From Comamonadaceae bacterium G21597-S1 (lineage in GTDB: Bacteria > Pseudomonadota > Gammaproteobacteria > Burkholderiales > Burkholderiaceae_C): DNA of 64,000 bases. Under the pieces are notes generated by a model, which had not been told where the DNA came from, made no database searches, and was given only the letters and a program-made list of their open reading frames with translations. The first letter of the stretch is position 1. Each line of letters starts with the position of its first letter. Both the position numbers and the translations under genes were made by a program. This document shows, in pieces, positions 16,697 to 25,429 of the stretch. The stretch spans positions 1-64,000 of the forward strand of contig JAPWHR010000021.1 of NCBI GenBank assembly GCA_027214345.1, in the 5' to 3' direction.

Positions 16697-17849
16697 ACAG
16701 TCTCCGATAAAAAGTATCCACATCCGCCTGCGCATGTGCGCGCATGCGTTCGTTGCGCGCCACACAGCTGTCAGCGCTCTCGGTTCCGCCGGCCTCGCCC
16801 ACGCGGCGCGACGCCTCCTGGACGAAGGCGCATTTGGGCTGGCGCCGCGCACCGAACGCGGCCAGGGTCTGCGCCACATCGTCGCCGCGTGCCAGCATGT
16901 CGGCCAGCACGATGCTGTCTTCCATCGCCATCGCGCCGCCCTGGCCCATGAAGGGTGTCGATGCATGGGCCGCATCGCCGATCAGTCCGACACGGCCGCG
17001 GCTCCAGGGCAGGGGCAGGCGCACCTCCTCCACTGCCGTATAGAAGGCCTGGGTCGGCTCGCGCAGATCGTCCAGGAACGCGCGTGCGGGGCCTTCGAAC
17101 TCGGCGAATTTCTCGCGCATGGTCCGGTGCAACGTGGCGGGCTCGTAGAACGGATGGCCGGGCTCGTTCGTCGTCGCGTAGACATACAGCTGCTCGTCAC
17201 TGATCGGCATGATGCCCAGGCGCTTGCCCACGCCCATCATCATGATCTTGTCGACCAAATGCGCCGGCCTGCGGTGGATGCTGCGCCACACGCCGAATCC
17301 GGTGTCGACCGGCTCGACCGCGCCGAACAACATGCTGCGCAGCTGCGAACGCACACCGTCAGCGCCAATGACCAGGCTGGCCTGCAGCGCGGTGCCGTCG
17401 GCGAGCTGCAATCGCACCGCGTCGCCGCCGGCCGGATCGTCGAGCGTCGCCACCGTGCAGTCCAGCCGCACCCGCACCTGCAGCGCCTGCATGCGTTCGA
17501 GCAGGATGCGGTGCAACTCGGCGCGCCGGATGCCCAGGATCGGGGGCAGGCCGGTGCCAGGCGCGTGCGGGTAGAAGGTCTCGGTGATGGGTTCGCCCCG
17601 CTGGTCGTAATAGACGTTGCGCCCGCGCGCGATGGCAAATCCGCTGTCCAGGATCGCCGGCAGCACGCCGATGGCCTGCAAAGCGGCCAGGCCGTTGCTG
17701 TAGACGAAGATGCCCGAGCCATGGAACTGCCATTGCCGCTGGCGCTCGACGACGGTCACCGCGACGCCGCGAGCGGCGAGCAGGATCGCCAGCGTGCATC
17801 CCGCAATGCCGCCGCCGACGATCACCACACCGTGCTGCAAGCGCTTCAT
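16668..17849 (-). CDS. FAD-dependent aromatic-ring monooxygenase
   Basis: 393-residue class A flavoprotein monooxygenase. FAD motifs: VIVGGGIAGCTLA near the N-terminus with ERQRQW following strand 2, GADGVRSQLR in the middle, and GDAAHASTPFMGQGGAMAMED near residue 300. It lacks the NicC-like signature peptides of the paralogue at 11468-12613, so the two probably act on different intermediates. Neighbours are an extradiol-type dioxygenase 16 bp upstream and a Bug gene overlapping downstream. The likely role is hydroxylation that prepares a ring for cleavage; substrate unknown. Confidence 0.88.
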   Translation of the reverse strand: MKRLQHGVVIVGGGIAGCTLAILLAARGVAVTVVERQRQWQFHGSGIFVYSNGLAALQAIGVLPAILDSGFAIARGRNVYYDQRGEPITETFYPHAPGTGLPPILGIRRAELHRILLERMQALQVRVRLDCTVATLDDPAGGDAVRLQLADGTALQASLVIGADGVRSQLRSMLFGAVEPVDTGFGVWRSIHRRPAHLVDKIMMMGVGKRLGIMPISDEQLYVYATTNEPGHPFYEPATLHRTMREKFAEFEGPARAFLDDLREPTQAFYTAVEEVRLPLPWSRGRVGLIGDAAHASTPFMGQGGAMAMEDSIVLADMLARGDDVAQTLAAFGARRQPKCAFVQEASRRVGEAGGTESADSCVARNERMRAHAQADVDTFYRRLYAFDDVAAA

Positions 17850-17865
17850 GTTCTTCGCACCCGGT

Positions 17866-18846
17866 CTATTTCTTCTCGGTCAGGAACTTGCCCGAGGCCT
17901 GCACGCTCGGCTGGCGGCGCGTGTTGCCGTCGATGCCGCCGTCGATCGCCCATTCGGCGAACACGGTCGGCCCCGGTTCGAAGCTGCGCTCCTGCCAGGC
18001 GGGCGTGAGATGGTCCTCGTCGGCGTTGTATTCGATCAGGCCGCCGCAGGGGTTCTCGAAGTACCAGAAGAACGCACTGGAGATCGGATGCCGGCCCGGG
18101 CCGAGCTGGGTCTTCCAGCCGCGCCGGCTCATGTGCAGGCCACCGCCGAACACTTCATGGATGTCGCGCACGGTGAAGGCCACGTGGTTCAGGCCCGGCC
18201 CCTTGTTCGGCAGCGCGAGCAGGAAGATGTCATGGTGGCCGGCGTTCGGTGCGCAACGCATGAAGACACCACGGCCGGGATAACGATCGGAGGTGACGAA
18301 GCCCAGCGACGCATAGAACGCCTCCATTGCATCGAGCTTGTCGGTGAAGAACACCACGTGTCCGATCTCGACCGGCTCGGCATGTTCATAGACCGGCGCA
18401 GGTCGGTCGATGCGGCGAACGTCGCCCCAGGGGTTGGTCGGCGCGCCCACCACGTCGATGCTGCGTTTGGTGCTGACCTGGAACACCAGCCGCAGGCCGT
18501 GCGGATCCAGCCCGACCAGGGTGCCGTCCTGCGCGCGCCGATCCTCGAAGCCCGGCGCGGACTGCAACGCCCGCGCGATCGGCTCGAGCGCCTGCGCGTC
18601 GGTCACGCCCCAGGTCACGGCGCGCATCGTCGGCCCCGCTTCCATCGGTGGCGGCAGGCTCGCGTCGTCAGGGCGGCGCACCTGCACCTGGGCGCCGTTG
18701 AGCGTCTCCCAGAGCTGGCATGCGGCATCCTCGGATACCGGCTTCAGGCCCCAGTCGCCGAAGAAGCGGCGTGCGTCGTCCCAGCGGTCGGTGGAATAGG
18801 TGATGCCATCGATGCCTTCGATGGCGCTGGTGGGGGTGGTCGTCAT
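17866..18846 (-). CDS. VOC-superfamily extradiol ring-cleavage dioxygenase-like protein
   Basis: 326 residues forming two VOC modules, the layout of type I extradiol dioxygenases (catechol 2,3- and biphenyldiol 1,2-dioxygenases). The putative iron ligands are in the second module: H163 in EIGHVVFF, H221 in LNHVAFT and E272 in GGLIEYNADED. The C-terminal WQERSFEPGP fits as well. It probably opens a catechol-type ring with O2. Its ATG overlaps the aldehyde dehydrogenase stop (ATGA). The first module has decayed VOC motifs, as usual. A non-oxygenase VOC enzyme cannot be excluded. Confidence 0.82.
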   Translation of the reverse strand: MTTTPTSAIEGIDGITYSTDRWDDARRFFGDWGLKPVSEDAACQLWETLNGAQVQVRRPDDASLPPPMEAGPTMRAVTWGVTDAQALEPIARALQSAPGFEDRRAQDGTLVGLDPHGLRLVFQVSTKRSIDVVGAPTNPWGDVRRIDRPAPVYEHAEPVEIGHVVFFTDKLDAMEAFYASLGFVTSDRYPGRGVFMRCAPNAGHHDIFLLALPNKGPGLNHVAFTVRDIHEVFGGGLHMSRRGWKTQLGPGRHPISSAFFWYFENPCGGLIEYNADEDHLTPAWQERSFEPGPTVFAEWAIDGGIDGNTRRQPSVQASGKFLTEKK

Positions 18847-20315
18847 GCCATGCTCCAGGCGATCGGGGCCTCGTTCGTGCCCCAGTAATAACTCTTCTGG
18901 CTGGTGTATTCCAGGATACCCAGTCGGCCTTTTTCGCGGCCGGTGCCGCTCATCTTCACGCCGCCGAACGGCGTGCTGACGGAGAACTGCTTGTAGGTGT
19001 TGACCCACACCGTGCCGGTCTGCAGCGCGCTGCCCAGCCGCCAGACGGTCTTGTAGTCGCGCGTCCAGATGCCCGCGGCCAGGCCGTAGACGTTGTCGTT
19101 GCATTGCGCCAGCAGGTCGGCCTCGTCGCTCCAGCGCAGCAGCGCCAGCACCGGGCCGAAGATCTCTTCCTGGCACATGCGCGCGCTGTTGGGCAGGCCC
19201 TCGATCACCGTGGGCAGGTAGTAGCTGCCCTTGTCGAAGTCCGCGCCCTGAGGCCGTTCCCCGCCGAACAGCACCGTGCCACCTTCGTCGCGGCCCATCT
19301 GCACATAACGTTCCACCGAGGCCCGATGGCCCATGTTGACCAGCGGGCCCATCTGGGTCTTTTCGCTGGCCGGGTCGCCCACGCGCAAGCTGCGCACACC
19401 GGCGAGCAGGCGCTGCTTGAACGCGTCGTAGACGCTGGCATGGATGAAGGCCCGCGAACCGGCAATACACGACTCGCCGGAGGAGCTGAAGATGCCGTAC
19501 AACACGCCGGCCACCGCATGGTCGAGGTCGGCATCGGCGCAGACGATGGTCGGCGACTTGCCGCCGAGCTCGAGCGAGGTCGGCATCAGCTTCTCGGCCG
19601 CCAGGCGCTGGATGCCCATACCCACGTTGGTGCCGCCGGTGAACGCGATGCGCTTGATCAGCGGATGTTTGACCAGCGCGTCGCCGACGACCGAACCCTT
19701 GCCGGGCAGGACGCTGATGATGCCCGGCGGCACGCCGGCGGCTTCCGCGATACGGGCCAGCTCGATCGCCATGCGCGGCGTGATCTCGGCCGGCTTGAAC
19801 ACCACGGCACAACCGGCCGCCAGTGCGGGCGCGAGTTTCTGCGCCTCGCTGGCGATCGGCGAATTCCACGGCGTGATCGCACCGACCACGCCCAGCGGCT
19901 CGTGCACGCTCATGGTCACGTAGTCGCCACGGGCCGGCGTGATCGTGTCCTCCCAGGTTTCGCAGGCGGAGGCGAAGAACTGGAAGGTGCCGGCGGCGCT
20001 GGCCACCAGGGCCCGCGTCTCGTTGATCGGCTTGCCGTTGTCCAGCCGCTGCAGCTGCGCGAGTTCTTCGCCGCGCGCACGGATGCCGCTGGCGATGCGG
20101 TACAGGATGCCGGCGCGTTCATGGCGCTTGAGGCCGGCCCAGGCCGGCTGCTGGCGCGCCTGCTCGGCCACCTGCACCGCCTCGTCCACGTCCTGCGCGG
20201 TGGCAGCATGCAACGTGGCCACCGTGCTGCCGTCCGCCGGATATTCGGTCGTGTAGGCGGGGCCGCTGGCATCGCGCCAACGGCCGGCCAACAGGGTCTG
20301 GATCTTCTCGCTCAT
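18843..20315 (-). CDS. NAD(P)-dependent aldehyde dehydrogenase (semialdehyde dehydrogenase type)
   Basis: 490-residue ALDH-superfamily enzyme with all key elements: ITPWNSP (Asn 151), FTGGTNVG cofactor loop, SLELGGKSP (general-base Glu about 249), the nucleophile Cys 283 in SSGESCIAGS and EEIFGPV near residue 385. It should oxidise an aldehyde to an acid, for example a muconic semialdehyde made by the neighbouring extradiol enzyme, or the aldehyde product of the ThDP decarboxylase-like protein two genes upstream. It follows the aspartate dehydrogenase gene by 25 bp and overlaps the VOC gene by 4 bp. Confidence 0.92.
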   Translation of the reverse strand: MSEKIQTLLAGRWRDASGPAYTTEYPADGSTVATLHAATAQDVDEAVQVAEQARQQPAWAGLKRHERAGILYRIASGIRARGEELAQLQRLDNGKPINETRALVASAAGTFQFFASACETWEDTITPARGDYVTMSVHEPLGVVGAITPWNSPIASEAQKLAPALAAGCAVVFKPAEITPRMAIELARIAEAAGVPPGIISVLPGKGSVVGDALVKHPLIKRIAFTGGTNVGMGIQRLAAEKLMPTSLELGGKSPTIVCADADLDHAVAGVLYGIFSSSGESCIAGSRAFIHASVYDAFKQRLLAGVRSLRVGDPASEKTQMGPLVNMGHRASVERYVQMGRDEGGTVLFGGERPQGADFDKGSYYLPTVIEGLPNSARMCQEEIFGPVLALLRWSDEADLLAQCNDNVYGLAAGIWTRDYKTVWRLGSALQTGTVWVNTYKQFSVSTPFGGVKMSGTGREKGRLGILEYTSQKSYYWGTNEAPIAWSMA

Positions 20316-20340
20316 GTCGGATGCCTTGTGTCGTCGCCGG

Positions 20341-21129
20341 TCAGATGGTGGTCGGACCGACCTGGTTGTGCAGGAATCGCAGCGCCGACAACACCGTCAG
20401 CGCCGAGGTCTTGGGGTTGTCCGGCAGGGGTTTGCCGCGCATGGTCAGGTCCATCGCGCCGAAGGCGCCTCGCACCGCGACTTCGTGCACGTTCTCGCTC
20501 ACGCCCGGGTCGGCGATCAGCCGCACCGTCGTGGCGTCCAGTCCCAGCCCGGCCAGCGCGATCGTGGCCGCGACGTTCGCGTTCTTCGGATACAGGCGCG
20601 CGGCCTCGCGTGCCGTGGCCTGTAGGATCACCGTCGGTTCGGTCAGCGTGTCCAGATCGACCTGCTGCTCGGCCGGCGTGCCGCGCCAGCCCTGCGGCGG
20701 CTTGCGCCCGGTGTAGGTCACGTCGTCCAGGCCGGCCAGGCGTGCGGCGGCAATCGCGTCCACGCCGCCGATCGCGCCGGACAACAGATGCAGCCGCGTG
20801 CCGCCCCGGCGCGCCGCATCGTCGAGTTGCTCGATCAGGCCGGGCTCGCTCAGCGCGCCCACCGATACCACCGCACATTCGACCCCGCGCGCCAGCGCCG
20901 GCAACACATGCTCGGTCAATGCGCCATGGCCGGCGCATTCGAGCACCAGCCGCGCGTCGGCCGGCACCGCATCGGTCACCCGGACATCGCTGCCTGCGGC
21001 CTGCTGCGCCTGCGCCACATGCGCGTGTGGCACCACCACATGCGTGATGCGCAGGCTCGCATGGCCACGCGTACGCGCCAGCAGCGAACGGCCGATGGCG
21101 CCGAATCCGATCAGGGTTACGTGCAGCAT
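20341..21129 (-). CDS. nadX: L-aspartate dehydrogenase (NadX family)
   Basis: 262 residues, close to the family's usual length. The N-terminal LIGFGAIGRSLL binds NAD(P); YPKNANVAATIALAG (about residues 180-194) is the family signature; and ENVHEV carries the proposed catalytic His 215. It reversibly deaminates L-aspartate through iminosuccinate to oxaloacetate. NadX normally feeds NAD synthesis together with nadA/nadC, but here the neighbours are a ThDP decarboxylase-like gene and an aldehyde dehydrogenase, so a catabolic role, perhaps on an aspartate-like intermediate, is more likely. A 152-bp gap precedes it, the largest in the run. Confidence 0.9.
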   Translation of the reverse strand: MLHVTLIGFGAIGRSLLARTRGHASLRITHVVVPHAHVAQAQQAAGSDVRVTDAVPADARLVLECAGHGALTEHVLPALARGVECAVVSVGALSEPGLIEQLDDAARRGGTRLHLLSGAIGGVDAIAAARLAGLDDVTYTGRKPPQGWRGTPAEQQVDLDTLTEPTVILQATAREAARLYPKNANVAATIALAGLGLDATTVRLIADPGVSENVHEVAVRGAFGAMDLTMRGKPLPDNPKTSALTVLSALRFLHNQVGPTTI

Positions 21130-21281
21130 GTCAGCTTTTTCCACTTCGCGGGGTACGAACCATATGAAAGGTCGGGAGGCCGCCGCGCACGGCCGTTCCG
21201 AAGCGACCGGCCCGCCCCCCAGTGGAGGGTTCGGACGGCTTACACGCAGTGAAGCCGGACAGACGGGGGGCGTCTTCCACT

Positions 21282-22952
21282 CTAGTCTTTCTTCAGGATC
21301 GGGCCGGCGAACTTGGCGGCGAACGGCCCCCAGGCCTTCATGTCGACCTCGACCATGACCGGCCCGCCCGTCACCTGCAGTGCCTGCTGCAGGGTCTTCT
21401 CGGTCTGCGTCGGGTCCGACAGGCGGAAATGCGGCACCTCCAGGCTGGCGCACAGGCCGGCGAAGTCCGGGTTGACCAGGTCGACGTAACAATGGCGGCT
21501 GCCGTAGATGTCGTCCTGGATGTTCTTGATCACGCCGTAGCAGCTGTCGTTCATCAGCAGCACCAGGAGTTCCGCCTTTTCCTGCACCGCGCAGGCCAGC
21601 TCGCCGACATTGAGCATGAAGCCGCCGTCGCCGGCCAGCACCACGGTCTTGCGCCCCAGCGCGTGCGTGGCGTTCGCCACCGCGGTGCCGATGGCCATCG
21701 CCAGGCCCTGGCCGATGCCGCCGCCCAGCGCATGCACGCCACCACGGGGGTTGTCCAGCACCGGGCTGCGATTGCCCCACATGCTGTTGGACAGCGTGAT
21801 GTCCCGCACCCACCAGCAGCGCTTGTCGACCAGCTCGCCCAGAGTGTTCTTCAGCGGCAGGTACGGGCCCAGTGCCGTGTCGACCTGGTCGCCCGCCTTG
21901 GCGCGCGCTCGCTGCAGATCGGGGATGAAGCCGGCATCGACCTGCATCCGGCCTTCGAGCCGGTCGGCCAGCGCATGCAGCGTGAGGCTGGCGTCGCCCT
22001 GCACGAAGTAGTCGCTCGGGTAGGCGCGGTTGTGCGCCAGCGCGTTCGCGTCGATGCGGAACAAGGGCTTGGGCAGCTGCAGCTTGTAGCGCAGGGTCTC
22101 GTTGCTGCGCAGCCGTGAACCGACGACCAGCATCGCGTCGCAAGTCTGGTAGAAATCCTCGACCGGCTTTTGCAGGTTGAACGAACCCAGCGTCACCGGG
22201 TCGTCCTCGGCCACGATGCCGCGCCCCTGCACCGAGGTGACGATGCCAAAGCCGAGCTTGACCATGCGAGCCACCGCGTCGGCGGCGCCGCGGGCGCCAC
22301 CGCCGAGCCACAACATCGGCCGCTTCGCCTGGCTCAGCCTGTCGGCCAGGGCATCGAGCTGCGCCGCCGTCGCCTGCAGCGGCGCCACGTCGGTCGCGGC
22401 CATGTCGGCCGGCAGGTCGAGCAGGCTGGCCTGCACGTCGATCGGGATCTCGATGCTGACCGGCCCGCACGGTGGCGTGCGCGCGATGCGCACCGCCTCG
22501 CGCAGCGTGGCCAGTGCGGTGGCGGCATCGCGGATGCGGAACGCCGCCTTGCCGACCGCCTGCAGCATGGCCAGCTGGGCCGGCGCCTCGTGGATGAAGC
22601 CGAGGTCGCGGTCCACGTAGTCGGACTCGATCTGGCCCGTGAGATGCAGCATCGGCGTGCCCGCCGTGATGGCCTCGACCAGGGCTCCAGCCGCGTTGCC
22701 CGCACCGGTGCCGGTGCTGGTCACGCACACGCCCAGCGTGCCGCTGACGCGGGCATAGGCGTCGGCCATGTTGCAGGCGCCGGCCTCGCCGCGCGCGGAC
22801 ACGAAGCGGATCTTCTGGCGCTTGTGGAAGGCGTCGAGGATCGGCATGTTGTGGATGGAGATCACCCCGAATGCGGCGCGCGTGCCGTGCAGTTCGAGGA
22901 ATCGCACGGCGAGTTCGCCCACCGTGATGCGTTGCGTGTCCGTTGTGGTCAT
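21282..22952 (-). CDS. Thiamine diphosphate-dependent enzyme (acetolactate synthase / 2-oxoacid decarboxylase family)
   Basis: 556 residues, three-domain ThDP fold. N-terminal pyrimidine domain with the activating Glu 56 (SARGEAGACNMA), a central domain, and a C-terminal diphosphate-binding motif GDGGFMLNVGEL ending in the MNDSCYG segment that binds the metal. It resembles the ilvB-like decarboxylases (benzoylformate, oxalyl-CoA, sulfopyruvate types) more than true acetolactate synthase, and no small subunit gene is present. It likely decarboxylates a 2-oxo acid to an aldehyde for the ALDH downstream. Its ATG overlaps the IclR stop (ATGA). Confidence 0.88.
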   Translation of the reverse strand: MTTTDTQRITVGELAVRFLELHGTRAAFGVISIHNMPILDAFHKRQKIRFVSARGEAGACNMADAYARVSGTLGVCVTSTGTGAGNAAGALVEAITAGTPMLHLTGQIESDYVDRDLGFIHEAPAQLAMLQAVGKAAFRIRDAATALATLREAVRIARTPPCGPVSIEIPIDVQASLLDLPADMAATDVAPLQATAAQLDALADRLSQAKRPMLWLGGGARGAADAVARMVKLGFGIVTSVQGRGIVAEDDPVTLGSFNLQKPVEDFYQTCDAMLVVGSRLRSNETLRYKLQLPKPLFRIDANALAHNRAYPSDYFVQGDASLTLHALADRLEGRMQVDAGFIPDLQRARAKAGDQVDTALGPYLPLKNTLGELVDKRCWWVRDITLSNSMWGNRSPVLDNPRGGVHALGGGIGQGLAMAIGTAVANATHALGRKTVVLAGDGGFMLNVGELACAVQEKAELLVLLMNDSCYGVIKNIQDDIYGSRHCYVDLVNPDFAGLCASLEVPHFRLSDPTQTEKTLQQALQVTGGPVMVEVDMKAWGPFAAKFAGPILKKD

Positions 22953-23854
22953 GGATTGGAATTCTTCGATGGATGGGATGCGGAATGACGGGTCGGCGGC
23001 TGATGGCTGATGTGCTGCGACAGGCGCTGCGCGGCCAGCTTCACCTGCGCGACCAGCTCGTCGAGCTGCTGCGGATCGACCTGTTGCGCCGGCACGGTCA
23101 CACTGACCGCGGCGGAAACCGTGTGATGGTGGTCGTACACCGGCGCCGCGATGGTCGAGATCGCCGACTCGAAGCCACCCTGGCTGACACCGTAGCCCCG
23201 TCGGGCGTCTTCGTCGATCAAGGCCTTGAGGGCCGCCAGCGTGGTCGGGGTTTGTTCGGTATACGGGGTCAACGCGACGCCGCGGTACAACGTGGCAAGC
23301 TCGTCCATGGACAGGTCGCCCAGCAACACGCGACCGAGCACGGTCGCGTGCGCGGGCAGTCGGGCCCCGACCTGGATCGAGTTGAAGATGAAGGAGCGGC
23401 CCGCGGACTTGGCGACGAACACGACCTCGCGCCCGTCGCGCACCACCAGGTGCGCAGCCAGGCCGGTGGCGGCGCTCAGGTCGTCGATGACGGGCCGGCC
23501 CAGTTCGGTCAGCTCCATCGACGCCAGGAATTCGAAGCCCAGCCGCAACACGGCCATGCCCAGCTTGTAGTGGGCACTCTCGCCCACGCGCTCGACATAT
23601 CCCATCTGCTCGAGCGTCTGCAGGATGCGGAACACCGAGGCGCGAGGCAGACCGAGCCGGCGCGACAGTTCCGCGCCGGTGAGCTCGCGCTCGTTGCGCG
23701 AGAACTCGGCCAGCAGCTGCAGGCCGCGCTGCAGTGCGGGCACCAGGTAACGGTCTTCGCCGCCCGCTTTCCCGGCGTGGTCGGCATGCTCCGGTGCGGC
23801 CGCGTGATGGGCCCGTGCCGGCGCCGTCGAAGTCAATGTGGCCATGGATTTCAT
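22949..23854 (-). CDS. IclR family transcriptional regulator
   Basis: 301 residues. N-terminal tail rich in Ala and His, then a winged helix-turn-helix (LTGAELSRRLGLPRASVFRILQTL) and the effector-binding GAF-like domain, with KSAGRSFIFNSIQVGARLPAH and YDHHHTVSAAVSVT. Members sense aromatic acids or small metabolites and act as repressors or activators of adjacent catabolic genes. It is embedded within the operon: its start overlaps the hydrolase stop and its stop overlaps the ThDP gene start, both as ATGA, so it would be made together with the enzymes it probably controls. Confidence 0.9.
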   Translation of the reverse strand: MKSMATLTSTAPARAHHAAAPEHADHAGKAGGEDRYLVPALQRGLQLLAEFSRNERELTGAELSRRLGLPRASVFRILQTLEQMGYVERVGESAHYKLGMAVLRLGFEFLASMELTELGRPVIDDLSAATGLAAHLVVRDGREVVFVAKSAGRSFIFNSIQVGARLPAHATVLGRVLLGDLSMDELATLYRGVALTPYTEQTPTTLAALKALIDEDARRGYGVSQGGFESAISTIAAPVYDHHHTVSAAVSVTVPAQQVDPQQLDELVAQVKLAAQRLSQHISHQPPTRHSASHPSKNSNP

Positions 23855-24705
23855 GCAAGTTCCTCCTGCAGGCCCAGCAGCCGGTTGACCTGCGCGCCGG
23901 CCTGCAGCGCACAGCTGTGCCCGACCGCACCCAGCGAGACATACGGCGCACCGATGGCCTGCGCCAACTCGCGCGCCGCCTGCGGCGGCGTGATCGTGTC
24001 GGATTCGCCATTGGCGATCGTGACCGGACAGGCAACGCGGCGCAGGTCGCCCGGCAGGTCGCCGAGCGCGAGCATGCGCGCGGCCTGCGTGTAGCCGGCC
24101 GGATCGATCTGCGCCATCACATGCTCGACGAAGGCGCGTTGCGATGCGTCGGCCTCGGCCGACAGCATCGCGCCGGCGCGTTTGCGCGCAATGCCCGCGG
24201 GCCCCAAGGCCGCCAGGTTGGCCAACCGATCGGACAGCTTCTGCTCGCGCAAGGCGGCACTGGCGTGGGCATAACCCTGTGCCGGCGCCAGCAGGACGAG
24301 TCGTGCCACGCGGGACGGCGCCTGCACCGCGGCGGCGGCGGCCATCAACGCGCCCAGTGAATGACCAACCAGGGTGACGGCCTGCGTCACCGCCAGCGCA
24401 TCGAGCCAGGCCCACAGGCGCGTCGCATAGTCGCCGGCGCATGGCGAGGTTATCGCCAGCGCGGAACTGGCGCCGTATCCGGGTGCGTCCCAGGCCAGCA
24501 CGTGGCTGCGCCCGCCGGTGCCGCCGGCCACCTGTTGCAACTGGGCCAGCCAGCTGCCCGACGCGGAGCCGATGCCGTGCAGCAGCACATGTGTCACCGC
24601 GTCAGTGGCGCCCGCGCCGCGGACGCGGCGGAACTGCACCCGCGCGCCATCCGGGAGCGCAACGCTCTCGGATGGATACGCGGACAACTGGTCGATCAGG
24701 GACAT
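23851..24705 (-). CDS. Alpha/beta hydrolase (possible C-C bond or amide hydrolase)
   Basis: 284-residue hydrolase with the oxyanion segment LLHGIGSASGSW, nucleophile elbow GHSLG (Ser 116), acid Asp 236 in NGESDTI and His 263 in AVGHSC, so a complete catalytic triad. It resembles meta-cleavage product hydrolases (MhpC/BphD) and also the N-formylmaleamate deformylase NicD; both would fit a ring-cleavage pathway. It lies between the cupin (19 bp) and IclR (overlap). Cytoplasmic, no signal. Confidence 0.85.
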   Translation of the reverse strand: MSLIDQLSAYPSESVALPDGARVQFRRVRGAGATDAVTHVLLHGIGSASGSWLAQLQQVAGGTGGRSHVLAWDAPGYGASSALAITSPCAGDYATRLWAWLDALAVTQAVTLVGHSLGALMAAAAAVQAPSRVARLVLLAPAQGYAHASAALREQKLSDRLANLAALGPAGIARKRAGAMLSAEADASQRAFVEHVMAQIDPAGYTQAARMLALGDLPGDLRRVACPVTIANGESDTITPPQAARELAQAIGAPYVSLGAVGHSCALQAGAQVNRLLGLQEELA

Positions 24706-24724
24706 GGCGGGACTGCGCCTGTGC

Positions 24725-25327
24725 TTATTTCTTGTCGCGCTTGATCTTCGTGAGCGGGCTGTCGGGCGGATACACCGGGGTGATCGGCTTGGCCGCGCCC
24801 AGCATCACGCACATCAGCGCGTCTTCGTCGCCGATATTGGTTTCCTCGCGGTAGACGCCGGGCGGGATGGAGATCAGGTCGCGCTCGCCCAGGATGGCTT
24901 CCCACTTCTGGCCGTCCTTCTCGCAGACGACCTTCATCTTGCCGCGCATCACGAAGAACACTTCCTCGACGTCGTAGTGGATGTGGGACGGGCCAATGTT
25001 GCCCGCCGGGATCACCATGGTCGAGAACGTGAAGTGGGCCGCCGGCACGGTATTGCTGTCGCTGGAAACACCGGTGCCGCCGGTGCCCATGTAGCGCATC
25101 TGCGCACGTCGGTATTTCGGGTCGTAGTCGGCCTGGAACTTGAGCGCATCCCAGTCGTAGCGGCGGGTCGGGTAGCGCGCGACGCGGCTCTCCATCCACT
25201 GCGCGAAACTCTGGCCTTCGGCCTGCAACATGCTCTTCTGGATCTCGGCCTCGGACGCGACGTTGGCGTCGAGCAGGCCACGCTCGTTGAAGACGGGTTG
25301 GTTGGCGGCGGCGACGGTGGTGTTCAT
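24725..25327 (-). CDS. Cupin-domain protein
   Basis: 200 residues; a C-terminal single cupin with the metal-binding PSHIHYDVEEVFFVMRG motif (His, His, Glu) and the second motif around SIPPGVYREETN. An N-terminal helical arm of about 60 residues (SEAEIQKSMLQAEGQSFAQW) precedes it. Could be an iron-dependent dioxygenase acting on the pathway substrate, or a non-enzymic binding protein. The upstream gap of 102 bp to the SDR gene contains a run of imperfect CTTG repeats (25345-25360, read on the plus strand). No family member with known function is recognised. Confidence 0.82.
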   Translation of the reverse strand: MNTTVAAANQPVFNERGLLDANVASEAEIQKSMLQAEGQSFAQWMESRVARYPTRRYDWDALKFQADYDPKYRRAQMRYMGTGGTGVSSDSNTVPAAHFTFSTMVIPAGNIGPSHIHYDVEEVFFVMRGKMKVVCEKDGQKWEAILGERDLISIPPGVYREETNIGDEDALMCVMLGAAKPITPVYPPDSPLTKIKRDKK

Positions 25328-25429
25328 GGTGTGTTTCCTTCCTTGCTTGCTTGCTTGCGGGGTGGTTGCAGTTGGGAGTCGGTTTCCGTCGTGTCCTGGC
25401 CGGTCGGCCGGCGACGACGACGGGTCTCG

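Noticed and set aside
17866-19869. 667-codon minus-strand frame joining the VOC enzyme with upstream sequence
   Set aside because: The upstream part is an alternative frame of the aldehyde dehydrogenase; the real VOC gene starts at 18846 with an ATGA overlap.
20341-22728. 795-codon frame suggesting a ThDP-aspartate dehydrogenase fusion
   Set aside because: The upstream part is out of frame with the ThDP gene and gives Gly/Arg-rich nonsense; aspartate dehydrogenase starts at 21129 with the correct NAD-binding N-terminus.
21282-24035. 917-codon minus-strand frame before the ThDP enzyme
   Set aside because: The N-terminal extension runs through the IclR and hydrolase genes in another frame; the ThDP family start is at 22952.
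25340-25362. CTTG/CTTGC run upstream of the cupin gene as CRISPR-like or slippage element
   Set aside because: Only a few 4-base units in a 102-bp leader, no spacers; might affect translation but nothing supports it.
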